From: Verrucomicrobiaceae bacterium
GTDB taxonomy: Bacteria; Verrucomicrobiota; Verrucomicrobiia; Verrucomicrobiales; Verrucomicrobiaceae
Length of the DNA: 64,000 nucleotides
Direction: 5' to 3'
Assembly: GCA_016713035.1 (NCBI GenBank)
Contig: JADJPW010000003.1
Coordinates: 620,001 to 684,000, forward strand
The stretch's first letter is position 1. Each line of letters opens with the position of its first letter. This document shows positions 1 to 7,751 of the stretch, piece by piece. Made by a program: the position numbers and the translations under genes. Below the pieces are notes generated by a model, which saw only the letters and a list, made by a program, of their open reading frames with translations, was not told the DNA's origin and did no database searches.

Positions 1-115
1 GGAATTTCTCCCGCTCGATGACGAGCACGCGGTGACCGAATTCTGCGAGGATGGCTGCGGTGCTGCAGCCCGCTGGGCCACCGCCGATGATGAGGACGTC
101 GTGCTGGGTATTCAT
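1..115 (-). CDS. FAD-dependent oxidoreductase, N-terminal fragment
   Basis: Only the first 38 codons are in the window; the gene runs off the left edge. The start is the ATG at 113-115 on the minus strand. The peptide opens with MNTQHDVLIIGGGPAGCSTA, a Rossmann dinucleotide-binding fold with the GxGxxG pattern (here GGGPAG) after a hydrophobic first strand, and a second strand ending in VLVIERE whose terminal acid would bind the ribose of FAD. This is typical of geranylgeranyl-reductase/halogenase-type flavoproteins and many related families; the fragment is too short to choose between them. A possible 55-codon gene ends 13 bases upstream on the same strand. Confidence 0.8.
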   Translation of the reverse strand, partial: MNTQHDVLIIGGGPAGCSTAAILAEFGHRVLVIEREKF

Positions 116-128
116 AACGATCGGAAAG

Positions 129-296
129 CTACTCCGGCGTCTGATAACCCAAATACTGTCTCAGCATGGCTTTGATGCCGCAGATGCATTTTAAAGGGCT
201 CTCATATGGACGGCCTGCGCCGAGTTTGAAAACCTGCCAGTGACGATCAGGCGAAGCAAAGTGGCCATCTCGCTCCGCGAGATGAGCTGGACGCAT
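129..296 (-). CDS. Possible small protein of 55 aa, unknown function
   Basis: An ATG-started frame of 55 codons ends 13 bases before the start of the FAD oxidoreductase on the same strand, a spacing typical of an operon. The C-terminal half (DRHWQVFKLGAG ... CICGIKAMLRQYLGYQTPE) has ordinary globular composition rather than low complexity. No family is recognised. Against it: no clear ribosome binding site, an in-frame stop 18 bases upstream of the ATG, and its first codons lie in one arm of an inverted repeat (264-277). It could also be the surviving 3' end of a longer gene. Confidence 0.35.
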   Translation of the reverse strand: MRPAHLAERDGHFASPDRHWQVFKLGAGRPYESPLKCICGIKAMLRQYLGYQTPE

Positions 297-437
297 GGCA
301 TATTCACCGGTTCACGGCCTCCAAATATCCTTCATGTTAGCGAAAGTCTTTTGCTCATTTGCTGTCGCTTCGCTCCACCCTCCGGGCAGCCTATGGCTGG
401 CTATCTCCCTTCGGTCGGTTCGACGGAGCGAGATGGC
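264..437. repeat. Pair of perfect 14-bp inverted repeats in the intergenic region
   Basis: The sequence gccatctcgctccg at 264-277 recurs exactly inverted at 424-437. A shorter local palindrome (atctcgctccgcgagat, 267-283) overlaps the left copy. The 146 bases between the arms hold no recognised gene. The whole interval 297-486 downstream of the cytochrome gene otherwise shows nothing. It could be the wreck of a small mobile element or a transcription-terminating structure; no target duplication was seen. Confidence 0.45.
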
Positions 438-486
438 TACCATTCTGGCGCGTATTCGGTATCTCTAGATGGTTTTCAAACGCGGC

Positions 487-3400
487 CTAGGGACTGAAAG
501 CCCACTCCGGTGCGTTCAGCATGGCCCAGAGGATGTCTTCGAGGCGCTGGCGCCAAGCGGGATCGAGTTTGTCGGTGGCGGGGTCGCCTTTGCGAGCGGC
601 GGCTTCTTGGGCCATGCGGACGGTGGTGGCTTCGCCGTCGAGGTGATTGGACCAGGAGACGTATTTTTCTCGGGAGCGGGTACTCTGAGGTTTAGAGTTT
701 ACGGTTTCGAGTTTCGAGATCCGCGTGTCGTAGCCGGGCGTGAGGTGCTTCACATAGAGCTCTTTTTCCTCGGCGCTGGGGCGTCGGGTGAGGAGTTGCA
801 GGTAGATGTTTTCGATGAGTTGCTCGACGCTTTGCTTCTTCAAGGCCATCTGCGTGATGCCATGGTCGTCACTGAGACGTGTGAGCCAAACACCGACGGT
901 GCCATTGCTCAAAATGGCGGGCTGGAGGACGTTCGGGGCGGCGTCGCGGACGCTGGTGGGGTCCTGGCGGGCACCGCGCCATCCGAAGGCGCTCAAAACA
1001 TCGCCCACGGCCTGGATGCGCGGCAGACTGAGGCTGGGGCGGTCACGCTCATTGCTGGTGCTGGTGAGCATCCAGCTACGGCGAGGTTTGCCCATGTGAA
1101 TGGCGTTTTTGAGGTCGCGGGTGTTGTCGATGTCGAGGCAGACTTCTTCGGTTTTGAAGGGTTTGCCGGTGGCAGCGAAGAGGCTGTCCACGATCTGCTC
1201 GGCCATGAGGCGACGCGGCGCGGGGGCAGCAAAGACGGGGCTGGTTTCTTTGAGCTCGCTGTCGGTAGCACGCTGGTAGGCGTGGGAGGTCATGATGAGG
1301 CGGGCGAGGTGCTTCAAATCGTAGCCGCCACGCACGAACTCGCGTCCGAGATACTTGAGCAGCTCGGGATGCGAAGGTTTGCCCTTTTCCCAATCGGCGA
1401 CTGGCTCGACGATGCCACGGCCCATGAAGCGTGCCCACACGCGATTGGCCATGACCTGGGCGAAGCGTTCGTTTTGCGGCGCAGTGATGAGCGCGGCGAG
1501 TTGGTCGCGGGTGTTGGTGGGATCTTCGGCGAGCTTGGCGGCGGATTCGTCGCAGAACTCGGTGAGCGACCACTGCGGCGGCACTTTGGCACCCACTTTG
1601 AGTGTGATGTTGATGAGCGGCTTGCGGCCAGTCATTTTGAAACGATCTGGGCTGACACTGCTGGTGAGAGGCACGACGAGCTCCTTCGTATTGAGCATGG
1701 CGGCTATCTTGAATAAGTCCTCCTGCGTGCTCTTCGCGGCGGGAGCGTCGTGGCAGCGGGCGCACTTCATTTCCACGCCGAGGAAGGCCGCGCCGATGAT
1801 GGTCCCTTTCGCCGCCATGGGCACATCGTTCTGCGAGGCGGTGGCAAAGCCCGCGGGGCCGCCGAGGCGCTCGCTGCCCTTCATTTGCAGCAACTCGGTG
1901 ACGAAGAAGTCCATGGGCTTGTTGTCCCGCAGCGACTCATAGAGCCACCAGCGGAAGGGGCCGGTGTTGTTCAGCGTGGGATTGAGGATGTTCGGATTCT
2001 CCGCGAGCACGTCCTGCCAGTAGCCCATCCAGTGATCTGCCCAGCGGGGATCAGCGAGGAGGCGGTCGATGAGACGCTCGCGAGGTGAAGTGCTGAGTGC
2101 TGAGTGCTGAGTGCTGACTTTTTGAGGATCGGACTGAGTACTAAGCACGGAGGTCTGAGCACTTTTTTTCACATCGGCCAAAAAGCTCTCAATCTCGGCC
2201 AGCGAAGGCGTGACGCCGACCGTGTCCAAATACGCACGACGGAGGAAAGTGAGGTCATCGGTCAAAGCGGTGACTTCCAGGCGATCCGCGCGGAGTTCTG
2301 GCCATGTCGCTCCCTCTTTGATCCAGGTGGTGAGGGCTTCGACATCGGCGGCACTGAGTTTTTCGCCTTTGGGCGGCATGACTTCGTCTTCGTCATGCGA
2401 AACGATACGTTTCAGGATGGCGCTGGCATCTGGCTTGCCGGGGGTGATGGCCGCGCCGTCGCTTTCGCCACCTTTGATGGCAGAGACGAGCGAATCGAGC
2501 TGGAGATCGCCTTTTGCTTTGCCGCCGCGATGGCATTCGAGGCACTTCGTTTCGAGGATGGGCTGCACCTGCTTGAAGAAATCAACCGTGCCCTTGTGAG
2601 CGGTCTGCGACTTCACTTTGGCGATCGTAGCTCCGATGAAGTGGTCGATGTCATTGAGCTTCGGCAGGCCTTCAGGCAGCGCGGGCACTTTCACCGGCTC
2701 GGTGCTCGCCAGCCATTGTTTTGCGGCCTCGCGACGCTTTGCCCAGTAGGGATCGGACTTTGCACGCATCTCGGCGCGGCGCTTGTCATTCACGATCTCG
2801 TAGTGCGCGGTGCGCTCTTTTTCATACTGGGTCCATCCGGCGTCGTTGTAGGGCACGCTGCGTTTGCCAGCGGAGATGAGCTGCCAGCTCTGCGTGCCTG
2901 CTGGCGACCAAGCGACGACGGTTTCGCCCAATTCGGGCCTACGGATGGATTTCCCCACGAAACTGCCCACCAGCGTCTCCAGCACGATGAACTGTGGCTT
3001 CCCGGTGCCTTCAAACTCGCACCACGATTCGCGATTGCCCGGTGGCACGAAGCGGAAGTCGGGGCCGAGGTCGAGGTAGTCTTTTTGATCGGCCACGAGG
3101 TGATGTCCGTCACTGTCCTTCGGTGGGAAAGGCGTCTTGAGCATCGTTTTGCCGTCGATGAGGAGATTGGTGGCACCACGAGCACGCAGCAGCAGGCGGT
3201 GCTTGCCCTTTGGGAAAGTCACGCTGGCCGCCGCACGCAAAAGGAAAGGCACATGGCGGTCGCCACGCACACCCGTCTCGACGTATTTTTGCGGCACGTC
3301 AAAGAAGCCGAAAACATCCTCGGTGTAGCTTTCGGCGACTTTCGGCGGCTCACTGGGCCATGCATTGGACTCAGGCATGCCATCCTCGGCGAGCTGCACG

Positions 3401-4203
3401 AGCACGCGACCTGCGGGCACGTCTTTTTGCGCCACGGGCGGTGGTGGCGGGATGAACTGATACTTCGCCTTCAGCGCCTCCGTGTCGATGGGACCGCGAT
3501 AGATTGCCACATCATCGAGCCAGCCCTCAAACGCGTGCGACTCGGCCATCGTCGAGCCATTGCCGATCACTACGGCATCTCCATCCATCACCGGGCCGCG
3601 ATCCGTCGCACCGCCCATGTCCCAGGTGCCATCGGTTTCTTGGCCGTCGATGTAGCCTTTGATGCTCTTGGGCTTCCCGTATGTGTAAGTCACCGCCACA
3701 TGATGCCAGCCCGCCGTGGGCACCGTGTCCTTCGACCACCAGCGATGCCAGTCGCCCTTTTTCCCCGGCACATCGGCGCTGTGGAAGAGAAAACCGATCT
3801 GCGAGCCCGCCTTGCCATGCTGAAGGCGGAAGGCGTAGTTTTGATTGTTCGCACCGAACTCCTTCGTGCCGAGGCGGCCCTTCCCGATGATGTACGGCGT
3901 GCCCGAGGCATCCGCCACCTTCACCCAGGCCTCCAGCGTGATCGTTTCATTCAGGCCAAAGCGCAGCTCCGGGCTATCAGCGACTTTGATCGGCGACTTT
4001 ACATCGAACTTTCGCGCCTTGTTCGTCTCCGAAAAGCCCGGATACGTCGGAGCCCGTGGCCCGGCCTCCTTGCCATCATCAAAACGCCACTGCATCACCG
4101 GCGCGGAGGCTGGCTTGTCAGAGGCATCATTGCCCCCACTGTCGTTTTGCGCAACAGAGGTGAGTGTGAAGGCTAGGTAGGAAACAAAAAGCGGTCGGAA
4201 CAT
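487..4203 (-). CDS. Secreted c-type cytochrome with LamG, DUF1549 and DUF1553 domains
   Basis: A 1238-aa protein of the large cytochrome family expanded in Planctomycetota and Verrucomicrobiota. Domains in order: a signal peptide (residues about 1-18), a LamG/concanavalin-like domain (about 60-250), a PA14-like beta region (about 270-420), a PSCyt1 haem domain (about 540-640) with CLECH and a trailing MPPKG, then DUF1549 (about 650-870) carrying a second CxxCH (CARCH), and DUF1553 to the C-terminus. Two CxxCH sites predict covalent haem attachment and a periplasmic or surface location. In this phylum such proteins usually travel with DUF1501 partners and are thought to act on complex carbohydrates; here no DUF1501 gene is adjacent. 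Two short-repeat insertions sit inside the frame (see 2089-2163 and 690-717). Long open frames on the other strand are shadows of its codon bias. Confidence 0.93.
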   Translation of the reverse strand: MFRPLFVSYLAFTLTSVAQNDSGGNDASDKPASAPVMQWRFDDGKEAGPRAPTYPGFSETNKARKFDVKSPIKVADSPELRFGLNETITLEAWVKVADASGTPYIIGKGRLGTKEFGANNQNYAFRLQHGKAGSQIGFLFHSADVPGKKGDWHRWWSKDTVPTAGWHHVAVTYTYGKPKSIKGYIDGQETDGTWDMGGATDRGPVMDGDAVVIGNGSTMAESHAFEGWLDDVAIYRGPIDTEALKAKYQFIPPPPPVAQKDVPAGRVLVQLAEDGMPESNAWPSEPPKVAESYTEDVFGFFDVPQKYVETGVRGDRHVPFLLRAAASVTFPKGKHRLLLRARGATNLLIDGKTMLKTPFPPKDSDGHHLVADQKDYLDLGPDFRFVPPGNRESWCEFEGTGKPQFIVLETLVGSFVGKSIRRPELGETVVAWSPAGTQSWQLISAGKRSVPYNDAGWTQYEKERTAHYEIVNDKRRAEMRAKSDPYWAKRREAAKQWLASTEPVKVPALPEGLPKLNDIDHFIGATIAKVKSQTAHKGTVDFFKQVQPILETKCLECHRGGKAKGDLQLDSLVSAIKGGESDGAAITPGKPDASAILKRIVSHDEDEVMPPKGEKLSAADVEALTTWIKEGATWPELRADRLEVTALTDDLTFLRRAYLDTVGVTPSLAEIESFLADVKKSAQTSVLSTQSDPQKVSTQHSALSTSPRERLIDRLLADPRWADHWMGYWQDVLAENPNILNPTLNNTGPFRWWLYESLRDNKPMDFFVTELLQMKGSERLGGPAGFATASQNDVPMAAKGTIIGAAFLGVEMKCARCHDAPAAKSTQEDLFKIAAMLNTKELVVPLTSSVSPDRFKMTGRKPLINITLKVGAKVPPQWSLTEFCDESAAKLAEDPTNTRDQLAALITAPQNERFAQVMANRVWARFMGRGIVEPVADWEKGKPSHPELLKYLGREFVRGGYDLKHLARLIMTSHAYQRATDSELKETSPVFAAPAPRRLMAEQIVDSLFAATGKPFKTEEVCLDIDNTRDLKNAIHMGKPRRSWMLTSTSNERDRPSLSLPRIQAVGDVLSAFGWRGARQDPTSVRDAAPNVLQPAILSNGTVGVWLTRLSDDHGITQMALKKQSVEQLIENIYLQLLTRRPSAEEKELYVKHLTPGYDTRISKLETVNSKPQSTRSREKYVSWSNHLDGEATTVRMAQEAAARKGDPATDKLDPAWRQRLEDILWAMLNAPEWAFSP
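690..717. repeat. Heptamer microrepeat inside the cytochrome gene (GTTTNNN units)
   Basis: On the plus strand GTTT recurs at 690, 697, 704 and 711, an exact 7-base register. In the minus-strand protein it appears as a hydrophilic stretch (SKLETVNSKP) inside DUF1553, in a loop before the conserved tryptophan/asparagine segment. The reading frame is kept. This is independent in sequence from the repeat at 2089 but has the same period. Confidence 0.7.
2089..2163. repeat. Heptamer microrepeat inside the cytochrome gene (AGTGCTG units)
   Basis: Four exact AGTGCTG units begin at 2089, 2096, 2103 and 2110. After a spacer of about 20 bases come four degenerate units in 7-base register (CTGAGTA, CTAAGCA, CGGAGGT, CTGAGCA from 2134). 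The encoded Ser/Thr/Gln-rich peptide (TSVLSTQS ... VSTQHSALSTS) interrupts the DUF1549 domain between a helix ending in FLADVKKS and the conserved RLIDRLLADPRWADHW motif. The domain continues normally on both sides, so the element behaves as an in-frame insertion. Confidence 0.8.
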
Positions 4204-4381
4204 TCCTCACTAACGTCTTCCAAGACCTGATTTAAGCATTCCATCCCCCCACTTTCGTGAGGGGCACCAAGAGTTGTCCCAGCCCACGGTCCGAACGGTG
4301 GGGCGGGTGTGCTGAACAAGATTCTAGAGCTGACAGCATTCGTGTAAGAAGTTGGCCTGTGGTCGTGATTGAGTGACTGGC

Positions 4382-5347
4382 ATGTTACGATTGTTCTTAT
4401 TCTTCCTCCTCGCGACCACCCATGTCCTTGCTTGTTCGGTGCCGGTGTTTCGTTATGCGCTGGAGCACTGGGAAGCGGATGCTTATCGCGTGACGGCACC
4501 CGCTGGGGCGAAGCTGCCTGAGAACTACGTCGTGACTACGGGTGAGGCGCAAAACATCGAACTACGGCAGCCGAAGTCTGCACGGAATGACGCGGTGATC
4601 TGGTCCGCCCCATTTACACCGGAAAATGTGAACGTGATGATCGATTCACCAGCGAGGAGGGCTGTCGCGGAACGACTGGGCAATGGTGAAAGCGCTGTGT
4701 GGGTGTTTTTAGCAAGCGGCGATTCTGCGAAGGATGCAGCGGCGATCAAGGCACTGGAGGAGCGGCTCGACTATCTGGCAGGTGTGATGAATTTGCCAAA
4801 ACTGGATGAGCAAGACATCAAGAACGGCCTTGTGTCGGTCCCTGGGGATGGCTTGCGATTGGCTTTTTCGATGGTGAAGGTGAAGCGGGATGATCCCGCA
4901 GAGGCGGCCTTTGTGGCGATGCTGATGGCGAGCGAGGAGGATCTGGCGGGATTCACCCAGGAGCCGATGGTTTTTCCCATCTTCGGCCAGGGACGGGCTC
5001 TTTATGCTCTGGTGGGCAAGGGTATCCGCGCTGAGACGATTGACGAGGCAGCACAGTTTTTGATCGGTTCCTGTTCATGCCAGGTGAAGGAGCAGAATCC
5101 GGGCATGGATATTGCGATGGCAGTGGATTGGCGGCAGATGGTGAAGGACCAGGCACTACCGGGCCAAAAACTGCCGGAACTGAGCGAAATGGCCGATTTA
5201 CTACCGCAGACGGTGACGATCAAAGATGAGCAAAAAACGCCCATTGCGGTCGGAAAAGCCTTTGGAGAAGTTTTTGGCTTCCCATGGGTTTTGGGGCTTT
5301 TTTTAGCCTTGGTGGCTGGTTTCGTGTGGTCCCGCAGGAACAAGTAA
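4382..5347 (+). CDS. Secreted, membrane-anchored protein of unknown function
   Basis: About 321 aa from the ATG at 4382 (MLRLFLFF); an in-frame ATG nine bases upstream would add MTG. A signal peptide ends at ATTHVLAC, followed by the motif CSVPVFRYALEHW that I recall at the N-terminus of uncharacterised planctomycete/verrucomicrobial proteins. The middle part contains CSCQVKEQNPGMDIAM. A single C-terminal membrane helix (FGFPWVLGLFLALVAGFVW) followed by RRNK suggests the bulk lies outside the cytoplasm with a positive tail inside. The cysteine right after the leader could make it a lipoprotein. The gene is divergent from the cytochrome gene and shares its 180-bp upstream region. Function unknown. 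Confidence 0.8.
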   Translation: MLRLFLFFLLATTHVLACSVPVFRYALEHWEADAYRVTAPAGAKLPENYVVTTGEAQNIELRQPKSARNDAVIWSAPFTPENVNVMIDSPARRAVAERLGNGESAVWVFLASGDSAKDAAAIKALEERLDYLAGVMNLPKLDEQDIKNGLVSVPGDGLRLAFSMVKVKRDDPAEAAFVAMLMASEEDLAGFTQEPMVFPIFGQGRALYALVGKGIRAETIDEAAQFLIGSCSCQVKEQNPGMDIAMAVDWRQMVKDQALPGQKLPELSEMADLLPQTVTIKDEQKTPIAVGKAFGEVFGFPWVLGLFLALVAGFVWSRRNK

Positions 5348-5387
5348 GTATGCTCCAAAGCACAAGCACGACTCGAATCCTCACCAC

Positions 5388-5645
5388 ATGCACGCCGCAG
5401 GCCCCAAAAACCCTCTTCATGGTATCACACTGGCGATGATGCTGGAGCAACTGGTCGCTCACTATGGCTGGGAGATGCTGGGGCGGATGATTCCGATCAA
5501 TTGCTTCAACTGGCACCCGAGCATCAAGAGCAGCCTGATTTTTCTGCGCCGCACGCAATGGGCACGCGATAAAGTGGAGGCGCTATATCTTGATTCACTG
5601 CCGGATATGCAGCGGGAGAAGGACCCCGCGCCTCCGAACGACTGA
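5388..5645 (+). CDS. VF530 (DUF2132) family protein
   Basis: 85 aa. The core HGITLAMMLEQLVAHYGWEMLG ... INCFNWHPSIKSSLIFLRRTQWARDKVEALYL matches the VF530/DUF2132 family, small helical proteins described as double-stranded-DNA-binding folds. Length is normal for the family. It lies 40 bases after the membrane protein gene on the same strand and ends just before the convergent methyltransferase-like gene. Its cellular role is unknown. Confidence 0.88.
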   Translation: MHAAGPKNPLHGITLAMMLEQLVAHYGWEMLGRMIPINCFNWHPSIKSSLIFLRRTQWARDKVEALYLDSLPDMQREKDPAPPND

Positions 5646-5654
5646 ACCCCTGAG

Positions 5655-6329
5655 TCAGCGACGATCTGCGACGAAGATGGTATGGGTGCATCGCTTGGCC
5701 TGGGGCCATGCCTTGGCAGGGACGACGCTTACTTTGAAGCCCGCTTTGGCAAGCCGGCGGGCGAACGCAGGATCGCTGCTAGCAGACCAGAAGGTGACAC
5801 GCCCCCCAGGCTTCAGTGCATGCTGAATGGCAGAGAATCCACGTGCCTGATAGAGCCGCTCGTTGCCATTCTGCACCATGGCGACAGGTCCATTGTCCAC
5901 ATCGAGCAAGATGGCATCATAATGTGCTGCTGGAGCTCGGGAGATGACATGAAAAACGTCTTCGATGAGCACTTCGACACGTTTGTCATCGAGCGAAAGG
6001 CCATTGATGGCATGAAGGTACTGGCGATTCCACGCGACGACTTCTGGCAGGAGCTCCGCGACGCTGATCCGAGCATCCGCAGGGACGAGGGCGAGCACCT
6101 GGCGTAGTGAAAAGCCAAATCCGAGTCCGCCAATGAGCACGCGTGCATCCGCTCTCATGCTGAGCTGTTCACATGCGAGCTGAGCCAGCACTTTTTCAGA
6201 CTCTGCAGCATTCGTGCCCATGAGCGGCTGGCGATTCACCCGCAGATAAAAATGCGAATCGTGTGAATGGAGGGAGAGCGCCGCGCCATCAGGCGTGCGA
6301 GCCTCAGCGAGCAAAAGGAAGGGCTTCAA
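5655..6329 (-). CDS. Spermidine-synthase-like SAM-binding protein
   Basis: 224 aa with the fold of polyamine aminopropyltransferases: a short N-terminal beta region (HSHDSHFYLRVNRQPLM), motif I VLIGGLGFGFSLRQVL, the acidic second strand VAELLPEVVAWN, and DAILLDVDNGP in place of the catalytic DxxDP region of true spermidine synthases. It ends with a FWSASSDPAFARRL methyltransferase-like strand. The changed catalytic loop and absence of polyamine genes nearby argue against calling it SpeE; a methyltransferase-like role is as likely. No ATG lies near the N-terminus, so the TTG at 6327-6329 is taken as start, with low certainty. Confidence 0.75.
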   Translation of the reverse strand: MKPFLLLAEARTPDGAALSLHSHDSHFYLRVNRQPLMGTNAAESEKVLAQLACEQLSMRADARVLIGGLGFGFSLRQVLALVPADARISVAELLPEVVAWNRQYLHAINGLSLDDKRVEVLIEDVFHVISRAPAAHYDAILLDVDNGPVAMVQNGNERLYQARGFSAIQHALKPGGRVTFWSASSDPAFARRLAKAGFKVSVVPAKAWPQAKRCTHTIFVADRR

Positions 6330-6444
6330 GGCTGGAGCTTTGACTCAGGGCAGTGTGACAGTCACGCGATAAAATCGACTCCGGCGTTCAGTCTTTGGAG
6401 TTCACATTGGCAACTGGCCTTTTCGGCGATAAATGCACCTTTGT

Positions 6445-7701
6445 ATGCATCTCACTCGCCGCCAATTCGCCTCTGGTCTTGCCCTCTCCTCTCTCTTCCC
6501 TGCTTGCAGCGGACCAAGGCCGCAGACCTATCAGCAGCCGCAGGCTGCTGCGGGATATGGCGGCCCATTCATGCTCGGGGTGGATGTGCTGGCCGCGCGG
6601 GGCTTTGATCTGCTGCGTGGGCGGCGAGTCGGGCTCATTACGAATCATACCAGCCTCACCGGGCGTGGTGAGCGCACGCGGCAGCTCCTCCAGCGTGGCC
6701 TGGGAGCTGGGCTCACGGCACTCTATGCACCGGAGCACGGGATCGATGGCCACATCCTCGCTGGAGTGCATGTCGCGACGCGGCGTGATAGCGTGACGGG
6801 CCTCACCGTTCACTCACTCTACGGCCCCACTCGCAAGCCCACTCCGGCGCAGCTCGCGGGCATCGACATCCTCGTTTTTGACCTCCAGGACATCGGTTGC
6901 CGCAGCTACACCTACATCAGCACCATGATCGTCGCGATGGAGGCCGCTGCGGAGAATGGGAAGTTCTTTGTCGTGCTGGATAGGCCGAATCCGATCGGTG
7001 GCCACCGTGTCGAAGGCCCACCGCTGGAGGCAAAGTGGAAATCCTTCGTCGGCCAAGTGCCCGTGCCCTATGTGCATGGCATGACTGCGGGCGAGATCGC
7101 GCAGATGGCCTGCGCACGCGGCTGGGTCAGCCGGGTGCCGCGCATGACCGTGGTCAAGATGCAGGGCTATCATCGCGGCATGATCTGGCAGGATACCGGC
7201 CTACGCTGGCACCCCACCTCGCCGAATATCCCGTATCAGACCTCTCCCTTTTACTACGTCGCCACGGGTATCTGCGGCGGGGCTGCTGCAGTCGATGTCG
7301 GTATCGGCACAGACAATCCTTTCGGCTACGCGGGCGGTGATGGCGTGAACGCGCAGGCGATGCTGGCCACCTGTCGCCGCTGGAATACGCCCGGTGTCAC
7401 CTACTCAGCCTATCAAAACAAAGGATTCGGTGGTGTGAAGCTCCATATCCATCCGCGCAATACCACCGACCTCACTGCTCTCGATGTCATGCTGCTCTCT
7501 GAGCTTAATCGCCTGAGCGGAGGCCGCGTCGCGGGCCGCATGAGCGGATCAAAGCTCAATTTATTCAACAAAGTGTACGGCAGCGACTCTCTCCACCGCG
7601 ACCTCCTCCACGGCACACCTGGTGCCACGATCGCCGCTCGCTGGCAGGGTTGGGTCCAGAGCTTCCGCTCTCAGCGGCAGCAGTATTTGCTCTATGCGTG
7701 A
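6445..7701 (+). CDS. DUF1343 / NamZ-type exo-beta-N-acetylmuramidase family protein
   Basis: 418 aa from the ATG at 6445; an in-frame ATG four codons earlier is also possible. The N-terminus (LTRRQFASGLALSSLFPACSG) is a twin-arginine-like leader with a possible lipobox cysteine. The body carries family hallmarks: LGVDVL, RVGLITNHTS, LYAPEHG, VHSLYGPTRKP, IDILVFDLQDIGCRSYTYISTM, VLDRPNPIGG and the C-terminal IGTDNPFGYAGG. Characterised members (NamZ) release N-acetylmuramic acid from the non-reducing end of peptidoglycan fragments, so a periplasmic cell-wall recycling role is likely. It converges on uvrB with only 50 bases between the stop codons. Confidence 0.9.
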   Translation: MHLTRRQFASGLALSSLFPACSGPRPQTYQQPQAAAGYGGPFMLGVDVLAARGFDLLRGRRVGLITNHTSLTGRGERTRQLLQRGLGAGLTALYAPEHGIDGHILAGVHVATRRDSVTGLTVHSLYGPTRKPTPAQLAGIDILVFDLQDIGCRSYTYISTMIVAMEAAAENGKFFVVLDRPNPIGGHRVEGPPLEAKWKSFVGQVPVPYVHGMTAGEIAQMACARGWVSRVPRMTVVKMQGYHRGMIWQDTGLRWHPTSPNIPYQTSPFYYVATGICGGAAAVDVGIGTDNPFGYAGGDGVNAQAMLATCRRWNTPGVTYSAYQNKGFGGVKLHIHPRNTTDLTALDVMLLSELNRLSGGRVAGRMSGSKLNLFNKVYGSDSLHRDLLHGTPGATIAARWQGWVQSFRSQRQQYLLYA

Positions 7702-7751
7702 TAGCGACTTCAGTGTGTGAGGTGGTGGCGGCCAAAAGCCATCCTTCTAGA

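Noticed and set aside
469..1716. 415-codon plus-strand frame opposite the cytochrome gene
   Set aside because: Lies antisense to well-conserved DUF1553 sequence; its composition reflects the codon bias of the real gene.
2104..4176. 690-codon plus-strand frame opposite the cytochrome gene
   Set aside because: Antisense shadow of LamG, PSCyt1 and DUF1549 domains; no motif of its own.
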